DNA of 25,483 nt, from NCBI GenBank assembly GCA_947565865.1, contig CANOHT010000038.1:1-25483 (forward strand), read 5' to 3'. Positions 15,889-23,250 of this stretch are shown here, piece after piece. The notes beneath the pieces are model-generated. The model was not told where the DNA came from and did not search any database. It was given only the letters and a program-made list of their open reading frames with translations. The first letter of the stretch is position 1. Every line of letters begins with the position of its first letter. The position numbers were made by a program, and so were the translations under genes. The DNA comes from an uncultured Clostridia bacterium (GTDB lineage: Bacteria > Bacillota > Clostridia > Christensenellales > Aristaeellaceae).

Positions 15889-16440
15889 ATGGAGGAAGCT
15901 CTTCGTCAAGATATCAAGGAAGCCCTGACCCAGGCGGTGGACGCCCTGGCGGAGGCCGGACAGATTCAGCCCGGCGGACTGATTGTCCTGGGCTGCTCCA
16001 CCAGCGAGGTGGCCGGCGCACGCATCGGCAAGGGCAGTGTGCCCGAGCTGGGCGAGGTCATCGCCCAAGCCATGCTGGACGCCTGCCAACGCCATGGCCT
16101 GGATGCGGCCTTCCAGTGCTGCGAGCATCTCAACCGCGCCATCGTCCTGGAGCAGCGGGTGCTGACGGCGGGGCGGCTGACCCAGGTTCGGGCCATCCCT
16201 CAGCCCAAGGCGGGCGGCAGTGTCCCCGCTGCGGCCTGGAAGCTGCTCCGGCAGCCAGTCCTGGCCATGAACGTTCAGGCCGACGCCGCCATCGACATCG
16301 GCGATACCCTGGTGGGCATGCACATCCGTCCCGTGGCGGTGCCCCTGCGCATCGACCGCCAGCGCGTGGGCCATGCTAACCTGGTCATGGCCTACAGCCG
16401 CCTGCCCTATATCGGCGGCAGCCGCGCGGTGTATGAATAA
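15889..16440 (+). CDS. DUF436 / YwlG family protein (UPF0340)
   Basis: 183 aa, full length for the TIGR01440/UPF0340 family represented by Bacillus YwlG. Recognised blocks: GGLIVLGCSTSEVAGARIGKGS near residues 27-48, FQCCEHLNRAIVLE, and the C-terminal DIGDTLVGMHIRPVAVPLRI and YSRLPYIGGSRAVY. The family is widespread in Bacillota and its biochemical role is, to my knowledge, not established. The start is fixed by AGGAGG just upstream, within the previous gene; both genes end at the terminator at 16511-16528. Confidence 0.9.
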   Translation: MEEALRQDIKEALTQAVDALAEAGQIQPGGLIVLGCSTSEVAGARIGKGSVPELGEVIAQAMLDACQRHGLDAAFQCCEHLNRAIVLEQRVLTAGRLTQVRAIPQPKAGGSVPAAAWKLLRQPVLAMNVQADAAIDIGDTLVGMHIRPVAVPLRIDRQRVGHANLVMAYSRLPYIGGSRAVYE

Positions 16441-16510
16441 GGCGCCAGCAGGCGGTATCCCGCTTCGCGGCCTCAATGTGCTCTCTCCATAGAGATGATT
16501 GCGCCCTTGC

Positions 16511-16528
16511 AGGGCTGCCGCCCTTTTT
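16511..16528 (+). terminator. Intrinsic terminator after the DUF436 gene
   Basis: AGGGC-TGCC-GCCCT followed by four further T. Short stem but GC-rich and well placed, 70 bases past the stop. Confidence 0.7.
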
Positions 16529-16544
16529 GCGGAAAAAAGTTTTT

Positions 16545-16712
16545 CTCTTTGCCTTCCCCAAGGAGGAAGGCGTCACGGAGAGAGTAGCAAAGAGGTCTGG
16601 GGGCCGCCAAAGTTAACCTGCATGAGTGGCGGCCCCAGGCCCCCCATCGCTTAGCATGACATGCGGAGCCATAATCGGCTACCGGCTAATACCGCCTCCC
16701 AGGGGCGGTATT
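16545..16712. repeat. Run of three consecutive stem-loops
   Basis: Stem 1: CTCTTTGC (16545-16552) with GCAAAGAG (16587-16594), enclosing a smaller CTTCC/GGAAG stem. Stem 2: CTGGGGGCCGCC (16597-16608) with GGCGGCCCCAG (16628-16638), one bulged G. Stem 3: AATACCGCC (16688-16696) with GGCGGTATT (16704-16712), perfect 9 bp. None is followed by a T-run, so they are not simple terminators. Confidence 0.75.
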
Positions 16713-16715
16713 CCC

Positions 16716-17100
16716 ACTCCATTAGAGCAAGCGAGTGTGCTTCAGCAGCAAAGCCGTTGTTTGGTTTAAGTATGTAGACCTGGTTGCACACGGGACTGGT
16801 ACCGTTCGTAGTGGAAGGGTATTTCCCCTATGTGCAACTGGGTGCTTTTTGTTTGCGGGTTTTCGCGCTGTGGGGGCAACCAAAGGGCTTTCCGATCGCC
16901 CTGCGGAATCCTTCGAGGCCCGCCCCTATAAGGGAAATCCTATACCTATAGGATCGGGCCCCTTGTTTGATACTTGTTCCTATGGCACCAATGCAAAGCA
17001 TAACCTTCTGACTCCAACGGTTCCAGTCCCATGTGCAACCGGGTCTACCGAGCCAGACCAAACGAAAGCCCTCAAGCACACTTGCCTGTTTCTTTGGAGT
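16716..17100. repeat. Inverted-repeat element of ~385 bp (candidate MITE or paired ncRNA copies)
   Basis: The left arm (16716 to about 16806) and the reverse complement of the right arm (about 17014-17100) share a colinear series of blocks: ACTCCA, AGTGTGCTT, GTTTGGT, GTAGACC, GGTTGCACA, GGGACTGG and ACCGTT, interrupted by substitutions and one five-base gap. The left arm also folds on itself (GGTTGCACA with TGTGCAAC at about 16835-16838 onward), followed by GGGTGCTTTTTG. The interior holds a perfect palindrome, ATCCTATA-CC-TATAGGAT, at 16937-16954. No transposase is encoded between the arms. Open frames crossing it look spurious. Confidence 0.7.
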
Positions 17101-17242
17101 GGAAACACCGCCCCTGCGAGGCGCAATTAGCTGGTGACTGAAAATAGCCACGCGCTCCATGCTATGCCACGGAGGTTTGGGGGAACGGAGTACCGCGCCG
17201 CCAGTGGCAGATGAAGCAGTACGCAGTTCCAATGAGACACAG

Positions 17243-17269
17243 CGCGGGGACAGCGCCTGCGTCCCCGCG
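17243..17269. repeat. Perfect 9-bp stem-loop
   Basis: CGCGGGGAC (17243-17251) and GTCCCCGCG (17261-17269) around AGCGCCTGC. No T-run follows on either strand. Confidence 0.7.
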
Positions 17270-17333
17270 ACATTGCCGAATGGTGGATCGGCTGCCCATG
17301 CAGGTTCAGCTCAGCCGCCCCCAATCCTCTTTG

Positions 17334-17357
17334 GTACTTTCTCCGAGGAGAAAGTAC
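17334..17357. repeat. Perfect 11-bp palindromic stem
   Basis: GTACTTTCTCC (17334-17344) and GGAGAAAGTAC (17347-17357) separated by GA. Looks like a REP-type intergenic palindrome; no gene adjoins it closely. Confidence 0.75.
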
Positions 17358-17444
17358 AACCAAGCATGCTCCGCTGCCCTGCCAAGGGCCTGTCCTTCTC
17401 CACAAGAAAGTATAGCCTGACAGCTCTCCCCCATCGCTTTATTC

Positions 17445-17646
17445 TCAGGATAATTCCATCTTATCTTCCAACTCAATAGCGCCGTGCTTTTCCTCAAAAT
17501 CAACCAATACCGCCGCACCAGCCGAACCCAGTGCTGTTCATTGACCGGCCCTCATAACCAACCACATATTCCAGCTTTCGAAGGAACGCTTCATCCAGAC
17601 GAAGGGACAGATGCCGCAGCTTTCGGATGCGACGATCATGAGGCAT
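17445..17646 (-). pseudogene. Frameshifted ribbon-helix-helix (Arc/CopG-like) regulator
   Basis: From the ATG at 17646 the leftward frame reads MPHDRRIRKLRHLSLRLDEA, then FLRKLEYVVGYEGRSMNST, then loses sense and stops. The continuation is in the other two frames: VRLVRRY from about 17526, then VDFEEKHGAIELEDKMELS ending at the TGA at 17445. Two one-base losses, near 17527-17529 and 17504-17509, restore a protein of about 66 aa with the beta strand (LSLRLDE) and two helices of a small RHH DNA-binding protein. GGGGG before the ATG could act as ribosome binding site; an in-frame ATG at 17664 is an alternative. Genes like this are often carried by plasmids and integrative elements. A sequencing error is possible but would have to occur twice. 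Confidence 0.65.
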
Positions 17647-17699
17647 AGCGGCACCCCCTTCCATTTTTTCTTGCGTATATCACCCCTTATCATTCAGCA

Positions 17700-17728
17700 T
17701 TGACATACACCGAGAAACTCGGTATATC
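17700..17728 (+). promoter_or_regulatory. Operator-like palindrome inside a promoter-like sequence
   Basis: A perfect TTGACA (17700-17705), a 17-bp spacer and TATATC (17723-17728) form a rightward promoter. The spacer and flanks are an inverted repeat, ATACACCGAG-AAA-CTCGGTATAT, with one mismatch in ten. It lies just upstream of the broken RHH gene, whose relatives bind such repeats. A rightward transcript would meet the hairpin at 17746 within about 20 bases. Confidence 0.6.
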
Positions 17729-17745
17729 AGAGCATTGGCAAATCG

Positions 17746-17790
17746 AAAGGAGCCTGCCCCCTTCACTCCCAGGGGACAGGCTCCTTTTCA
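17746..17790. terminator. Terminator of the aminopeptidase gene
   Basis: A perfect 11-bp stem AAAGGAGCCTG (17746-17756) / CAGGCTCCTTT (17777-17787), with inner CCCC/GGGG pairing. It lies 22 bases past the leftward M29 stop. T-runs are short on both sides (TTTT on the + strand, TTTCGATTT on the - strand). Confidence 0.75.
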
Positions 17791-17811
17791 GTCCGCAAAA
17801 ACCAGCTTTTC

Positions 17812-18927
17812 TTACTTCAGGTTTTCCGGGTTCAGCGCCTTCAGGTCGTCAGGAACAAACAGGCCGTCCTTGCGGATCAGCTCGCCGTCAAAGTACATTT
17901 CTCCCCCGCCGTATTCCGGGGTCTGGATGCACACCAGATCCCAGTGGATGGCGGACTGATTGCCGTTATCGCACTCGTCATAGCAGCGGCCGGGGGTGAA
18001 ATGGAAGCTCCCCGCGATCTTCTCGTCAAACAGCGTATCCTTGATGGCCTCGGTGATGTAGGGATTCACACCGATGGCGAATTCGCCCACCGCCCGGGCG
18101 CCGGGGTCGGTGTCCAGAATCTTGTTCAGACGCTCGCTGTCATTGCAGGAGGCCTCCACCACATAGCCATCCTTAAAGGTCAGGCGGATGTTCTCGAACA
18201 CCTTGCCCTGGTAAAGGCTGGGGGTATTGTAGGTAATAACGCCGTTGATGGAGCCCACCACCGGCGCGGAAAACACCTCGCCGTCAGGAATGTTCAGCTT
18301 GCCGTCGCACTTAATGCCCGGCAGGCCCTTGATGGAGAAGGTCAGGTCGGTGCCCTTGCCGGTAATGTGCACCTGGTCGGCGTTGTTCATCCGCGTGACG
18401 AGGGCGTCCATGGCCCGGGACATCTTGGCATAGTCCAGGTTGCACACATTGAAGAAGTGCTCCTCAAAGGCCTCGGTGCTCATGCCCGCCTGCTGCGCCA
18501 TGGAGGGCGTGGGATAGCGCAGCACCACCCACTTGGTCTGGGGAACGCGGATCTGACCATGCACCTTGGAGGAATACAGCTTGGCGTAGAGCCCGCTGCG
18601 CTCCGCGGGCACGTCGCCGGTCTCGTACATGTTGTCGCCGCCGCGCACACCGATATAGGCCCGGCACTCGCTCATGCGCTTGCCATCGCCCTCCGCCAAC
18701 CAGGTGAGCTGCTCTTCCGAGTAGCCCATGCCCAGGGCGCGTTCCACCTTGGGATCCCGCAGGGTCACAAAGGGGATGCCACCCGCCTGATAGGTCTCCT
18801 CCACCAGCTGGGCAATGAACTCCGAGGGTATGCCGGTGCCCTCAATCCAGACCTTCTCACCGGGCTGGACAGCGCAGGAATAATTCACCAGATTATGGGC
18901 CAGGGTAACCATCCGGGGATCTTTCAT
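17812..18927 (-). CDS. M29 family aminopeptidase (AmpS/PepS-like)
   Basis: 371 aa, the normal length for a complete M29 metallo-aminopeptidase, a cytoplasmic enzyme that removes N-terminal residues from peptides. Family blocks: LAHNLVNYSCAVQPGEKVWIEG at the start, NIPDGEVFSAPV, and the metal-binding C-terminal region GEFAIGVNPYI..LFDEKIAGSFHF..NGNQSAIHWDLV, with the Glu and His ligands expected for the family. The ATG at 18927 has GGAGG 9 bases upstream, a classic start. Yet no stop separates it from the acyltransferase upstream, so the frame is continuous for 773 codons. I annotate it as its own product by internal initiation, with a fused product as the alternative. Confidence 0.88.
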   Translation of the reverse strand: MKDPRMVTLAHNLVNYSCAVQPGEKVWIEGTGIPSEFIAQLVEETYQAGGIPFVTLRDPKVERALGMGYSEEQLTWLAEGDGKRMSECRAYIGVRGGDNMYETGDVPAERSGLYAKLYSSKVHGQIRVPQTKWVVLRYPTPSMAQQAGMSTEAFEEHFFNVCNLDYAKMSRAMDALVTRMNNADQVHITGKGTDLTFSIKGLPGIKCDGKLNIPDGEVFSAPVVGSINGVITYNTPSLYQGKVFENIRLTFKDGYVVEASCNDSERLNKILDTDPGARAVGEFAIGVNPYITEAIKDTLFDEKIAGSFHFTPGRCYDECDNGNQSAIHWDLVCIQTPEYGGGEMYFDGELIRKDGLFVPDDLKALNPENLK

Positions 18928-20130
18928 GGTTGTTTTCCTCCGTTGATTTCGTTGATCGAACCAGCGTTTCAGCAGCCGCGCACAGGGCTTCTCCACCAGG
19001 TAGGTCACCAGGAAGGCCAGCAGCAGCGACAGTCCGAAGCACAGATAGGTATAGGGATATTGCCAAGCGGTCTCAGCGGCCATGTTGGGCGTGTCGCTGA
19101 CGGAGGGCGGAATGCCCAGTCGCTTGAGGTGCACCGCCAGGTTCTGGTGGATAAGGTAATAATTCATCGACACCGCCGCCAATTCCTTCATCACCCGGTT
19201 GCCCATCAGGAAACGGATGGGGCGGATGGCGAAGGGCAGGCTCAGCATCAGCCCGGCAAGGCAAAGAGCGAAGAACGGACGGCGGAGCATCTGTCCTGCC
19301 TGGATGGCGGCATAGCCAGCCGAGGACGCCTGGGCCCTGAGCACGCGAATGGTCGCTGCCACGCACAGGCACACCGCCAGAGTAGCCAGCGCCTGCCACA
19401 TGGCCCGCAGTCCCTTCTCCCGCAGCCGGTTGTAGGCGCGGACGCCCCGGACGTAGAGCATCGCCGCCAGCATTCCCAGGGCGTACACATCCAGGAAGGA
19501 GGGCAGCTGATTGACCACCATGGAGTAGTCCTTCAGCGCCCACAGGCACCAGCCGCGCCAGGCCCAGGCAGCGACGGTCATGGCCGTCAGGGTGAGGGCG
19601 GGGCGCTTCACCGCGGCGCGCGCCAGGAACGGATACAGCAGATACGCCTGCATCTCAATGGCCAGGGTCCAGCTGGCTACGCCAATGGGCGTGGCAATGT
19701 AGGTATCCGGCCAGAAGGTAAAGGTGAAGGTAAAATGGGTCGCCACATCCTTCACCATGGCCTGAGGCGTGGCGTACAGCCCCCAGGGCAGCGCCACGGC
19801 AAAGAGCATTACCAGGGTGATGAAATAAAAGCTGGGAACAATCCGCATGATCCGCCGCTGATAAAACGCCCGCCGATCCGGAAGCGGCGCGCCCTCCGTC
19901 ATGCCCCGCGCATAGGACAGGAAAAGCAAAAACCCGCTGAGCAGGATGGTGCCGTCCACCGGCATATATCCTGAGCGCACCAGAAAATCCAGAGAGAAGC
20001 CGCCCACAGCGGGCGTCAGCCAGCTCTGCTGCCAGATATGATACCAGCTGACGATCAGCACCAGCAGCACCCGCAGTCCGTCCAGCTCCGGTATACGGCT
20101 GGCGGAAGGAATATAACGCTTCAACCGCAA
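18928..20130 (-). CDS. Acyltransferase-3 family membrane protein, in frame with M29 (no own stop codon)
   Basis: About 401 residues of a multi-spanning O-acyltransferase (OafA/YrhL type). It opens with RIPELDGLRVLLVLIVSWYHIW, the family's signature with the conserved His, continues through about ten hydrophobic segments, and ends at VEKPCARLLKRWF, the usual terminus of these proteins. Such enzymes acylate cell-surface sugars. The ATG at 20163 is upstream of the predicted transcription start; AAGGAG (near 20145-20140) stands 9 bases before a TTG at 20130, which I take as the start. The reading frame does not stop but runs through QRRKTT into the aminopeptidase Met at 18927. So translation either ends in a fusion of about 772 aa or the stop has been lost. 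Confidence 0.8.
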
Positions 20131-20163
20131 TCCATCACACTCCTTTGCATGGCTATACGCCAT

Positions 20164-20192
20164 AGTATAGCAGAAATCAAACCCGCAGACAA
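20164..20192 (-). promoter_or_regulatory. Promoter of the acyltransferase-aminopeptidase unit
   Basis: Reading leftward: TTGTCT (20192-20187), a 17-bp spacer, and TATACT (20169-20164) preceded by TGC. Predicted start near 20157, downstream of the ATG at 20163. Confidence 0.8.
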
Positions 20193-20231
20193 TATGGCAA
20201 ACAAATTATAAAACATTTGTTCGTGTTCGCC

Positions 20232-20260
20232 TTGTGAAAAAAATCGGTTTGTGGTACACT
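20232..20260 (+). promoter_or_regulatory. Promoter of uvrA
   Basis: TTGTGA (20232-20237), a 17-bp spacer, TACACT (20255-20260) preceded by TGG. Back-to-back with the leftward promoter; -35 boxes are 40 bases apart. No clear LexA/DinR box (GAAC..GTTC type) is visible over it. Confidence 0.75.
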
Positions 20261-20318
20261 ATGGAGGCGGCCTGTCCCCTCCGGGATTCAGCCGATCATG
20301 GGCCGCAGGAGGAAAAGC

Positions 20319-23150
20319 ATGAACGACAATCTTGTAATTCAGGGCGCGCGTGAGCATAACCTGCGCAACGTGAGCCTGACGGTTCCCCGGGACAAGCTGG
20401 TGGTGTTCACGGGGCTTTCCGGCTCCGGCAAAAGCTCCCTGGCCTTCGACACCATTTATGCCGAAGGCCAGCGGCGATATGTGGAAAGCCTGTCCAGTTA
20501 TGCCCGGCAGTTCCTTGGCCAGATGGAAAAGCCCGATGTGGACAGCATCGAGGGCCTGTCCCCCGCCATCTCCATCGACCAGAAGACCACCAGCCGGAAT
20601 CCTCGCTCCACCGTGGGCACCGTGACGGAAATCCATGATTATCTGCGCCTTTTGTGGGCGCGCATCGGCATCCCGCACTGTCCTCAGTGCGGGAAGGAGA
20701 TTCGCCAGCAGACAGTGGATCAGATGGTGGACGCGGTGATGAAGTACCCCGAGGGAACCCGGCTGCAGGTGCTGGCCCCGGTGGTACGGGCCCGCAAGGG
20801 CGAGCACGCCAAGGTGCTGGAGGACGCTCGGAAAAGCGGCTTCGTCCGTGTGCGCATCGACGGCGAGCTCTGCGAATTGGACGACACCCCGGCGCTGGAC
20901 AAAAAAAAGAAGCACGCCATCGAGCTGGTGGTGGATCGCCTGATCGTCCGGCCGGGGAAGGAGTTCCAGCAGCGGCTGGCCGATTCCATTGAGACCGCCA
21001 CGGGCAGGGCGGGGGGCCTGGTCATTATCGACCTGTTCGACCAGGGAGAACTGCTTTTCTCCATGAATTACGCCTGCCCCGACTGCGGCGTATCCATTGA
21101 GGAGCTGACCCCCCGGATGTTCTCCTTCAACAGTCCCTTCGGCGCCTGTCCCAACTGCTCCGGCCTGGGTACGCTGATGAAGATCAGCCCGGACATTCTC
21201 TTCCCGGACAAGTCCCTGTCCCTGCGCAAGGGCGCGCTGAATGCCATGGGCTTTAACACCGCGGACACGTCGGGCATCGCGGCCCAGTATTTCACCGCCA
21301 TGGGGGACAAATACGGCTTCACCCTGGATACGCCCGTTTCTGATTTTTCGGAGGAAGCCATGCAGGCCATCCTCTACGGCACGGGTAAGGAGAAGCTGAC
21401 CATCGTCTATGAGAGCGCCCACGGGCAGGGAACCTACGCCACCCCCTTTGAGGGCGTAATCCCTACCCTGGAGCGGCGCTACCGGGAGACCTCCTCCGAC
21501 GCCATGAAGCAGGCCTATGAGGAATACATGGCCGAGGAATCCTGTCCCGTCTGCCACGGACGGCGGCTGAAGCCCGAATCCCTGGCCGTGACGGTGAATG
21601 GCCGGAACCTGGCCGAGGTCTCCGACATGTCCATCACGGCGGCCCGCGCCTTCTTCTCCGGCCTGACGCTGACGGAAAAGGAGCGCATGATCGGCGCGCA
21701 GATTCTCAAGGAGATCGACGCCCGGCTGGGCTTCCTCATCGACGTGGGCCTGGGCTATCTGACGCTGTCCCGGGCGGCGGGTGGGCTATCCGGCGGCGAG
21801 GCCCAGCGCATCCGCCTGGCCACGCAGATCGGCTCCTCCCTGATGGGCGTACTCTACATACTTGACGAGCCCTCCATCGGACTGCACCAGCGGGACAATC
21901 AAAAGCTTATCAACACCCTGAAGCGCATGCGCGACCTGGGCAACACCCTCATCGTGGTGGAGCATGACGAGGATACCATGTACGCCGCGGACTGGATCGT
22001 GGACGTGGGCCCAGGCGCGGGCATCCATGGCGGCAGCATTGTGGCGGAGGGCACGGTGGATGACATCAAGGCCTGCAAGGAGAGCCTGACGGGCCAGTAT
22101 CTTTCCGGCGCCAAGAAGATCGCCGTCCCCGCCTCCCGCCGAAAGCCCTCAGGCTTCCTGAGCATCAAGGGCGCGAAGGAGCATAACCTGAAAAACATCG
22201 ATGTGCAGATCCCGCTGGGGCTGCTGTGCTGCGTCACAGGCGTCAGCGGTTCGGGCAAGTCCAGTCTGGTAAACGAGATCATCCACAAGCATCTGGCCAG
22301 AGAGCTCAACCGTGCCAAAACCCGTCCCGGCAAGTTCGGCAGTATGGAAGGCATTGAGCAGCTGGACAAGATCATTTGCATCGACCAGAGCCCCATCGGC
22401 CGCACCCCCCGTAGCAACCCCGCCACCTACACTGGCCTGTTCGACCTCATTCGCAGGATCTTCGCCATGAGCCCCGAGGCCAAGGCCCGGGGCTACAAGG
22501 AGAACCGCTTCTCCTTCAACGTCAAGGGCGGGCGGTGCGAGGCCTGCTCCGGCGACGGCCTGCTGAAAATCGAAATGCACTTCCTGCCGGACATCTATGT
22601 GCCCTGCGAGGTCTGCAAGGGTCGGCGCTACAACCGCGAAACCCTCGAAGTAACCTACAAGGGCAAAAACATCTACGAGGTGCTGGAAATGAACGTGGAG
22701 GAGGCTATGGCCTTCTTCGAAAACCACCAGCCCATCCTGCGCAAGCTGGAAACTCTTTACGATGTCGGCCTTGGCTATATGAAGCTGGGTCAGCCCTCCA
22801 CCACCCTGTCCGGCGGCGAGGCCCAGCGGGTGAAGCTGGCCACAGAGCTTTCCCGCCGGGGCACCGGCAAGACCCTCTATCTCCTGGACGAGCCTACCAC
22901 CGGCCTGCACATGGCGGATGTGGACAAGCTGATTCATGTGCTTCAGCGCCTGGCGGACGCGGGCAACAGCGTCCTGGTTATCGAGCATAATCTGGATGTC
23001 ATCAAGGTGGCGGACTGGCTGATCGACCTGGGGCCTGAAGGCGGTGACCAGGGCGGCAAGGTGGTCTGCGCCGGCACGCCGGAAACCGTCGCCCGCTGCA
23101 ATGGAAGCTACACCGGTCAGTTCCTCAGGCCTATGCTGGACAAGGGCTGA
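20319..23150 (+). CDS. uvrA: Excinuclease ABC subunit A
   Basis: Damage-recognition ATPase of nucleotide excision repair, 943 aa from this start (family about 940). Two ABC modules are seen: Walker A GLSGSGKS at 32-39 and, in the second half, GVSGSGKSS; signature LSGGEAQR occurs twice, each followed by a Walker B (LYILDEPSIGLH and LYLLDEPTTGLH). Zinc-binding cysteine pairs appear as CPQCGK/CPDC, CPNCSG/CPVCHG and CEACSG/CEVCKG. The ATG at 20298 is too early: AGGAGG (20307-20312) sits 6 bases before the ATG at 20319, giving MNDNLVIQGAREHNLRN. uvrB and uvrC are not in the window. Divergent from the acyltransferase gene; galM follows under its own promoter. Confidence 0.98.
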   Translation: MNDNLVIQGAREHNLRNVSLTVPRDKLVVFTGLSGSGKSSLAFDTIYAEGQRRYVESLSSYARQFLGQMEKPDVDSIEGLSPAISIDQKTTSRNPRSTVGTVTEIHDYLRLLWARIGIPHCPQCGKEIRQQTVDQMVDAVMKYPEGTRLQVLAPVVRARKGEHAKVLEDARKSGFVRVRIDGELCELDDTPALDKKKKHAIELVVDRLIVRPGKEFQQRLADSIETATGRAGGLVIIDLFDQGELLFSMNYACPDCGVSIEELTPRMFSFNSPFGACPNCSGLGTLMKISPDILFPDKSLSLRKGALNAMGFNTADTSGIAAQYFTAMGDKYGFTLDTPVSDFSEEAMQAILYGTGKEKLTIVYESAHGQGTYATPFEGVIPTLERRYRETSSDAMKQAYEEYMAEESCPVCHGRRLKPESLAVTVNGRNLAEVSDMSITAARAFFSGLTLTEKERMIGAQILKEIDARLGFLIDVGLGYLTLSRAAGGLSGGEAQRIRLATQIGSSLMGVLYILDEPSIGLHQRDNQKLINTLKRMRDLGNTLIVVEHDEDTMYAADWIVDVGPGAGIHGGSIVAEGTVDDIKACKESLTGQYLSGAKKIAVPASRRKPSGFLSIKGAKEHNLKNIDVQIPLGLLCCVTGVSGSGKSSLVNEIIHKHLARELNRAKTRPGKFGSMEGIEQLDKIICIDQSPIGRTPRSNPATYTGLFDLIRRIFAMSPEAKARGYKENRFSFNVKGGRCEACSGDGLLKIEMHFLPDIYVPCEVCKGRRYNRETLEVTYKGKNIYEVLEMNVEEAMAFFENHQPILRKLETLYDVGLGYMKLGQPSTTLSGGEAQRVKLATELSRRGTGKTLYLLDEPTTGLHMADVDKLIHVLQRLADAGNSVLVIEHNLDVIKVADWLIDLGPEGGDQGGKVVCAGTPETVARCNGSYTGQFLRPMLDKG

Positions 23151-23188
23151 CATCCCGAAAAATCCCCCCTCGCCCACGAAAATCCCGA

Positions 23189-23217
23189 TTGACCAGCCCC
23201 GGCATCCGCGGTACAAT
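23189..23217 (+). promoter_or_regulatory. Promoter of galM
   Basis: TTGACC (23189-23194), a 17-bp spacer, TACAAT (23212-23217). Predicted start near 23224, about 27 bases before the ATG. No terminator is visible between uvrA and this promoter, so read-through is also possible. Confidence 0.8.
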
Positions 23218-23250
23218 GGGCGCAGAAGAAATCACAAGGAGGCTCTTTGC

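Noticed and set aside
14725..16476. 583-aa open frame on the minus strand opposite the DUF2974 and DUF436 genes
   Set aside because: Antisense shadow of two well-supported genes; His/Gly/Ala-rich composition typical of reverse-strand GC-rich frames, and no family resemblance.
16735..17232. Open frames of 131 and 134 aa crossing the inverted-repeat element
   Set aside because: They cover the same bases on opposite strands, include the repeat arms, and lack initiation signals.
17944..19974. 676-aa open frame on the plus strand opposite the aminopeptidase/acyltransferase
   Set aside because: Antisense shadow; the minus-strand proteins carry clear family motifs and start signals.
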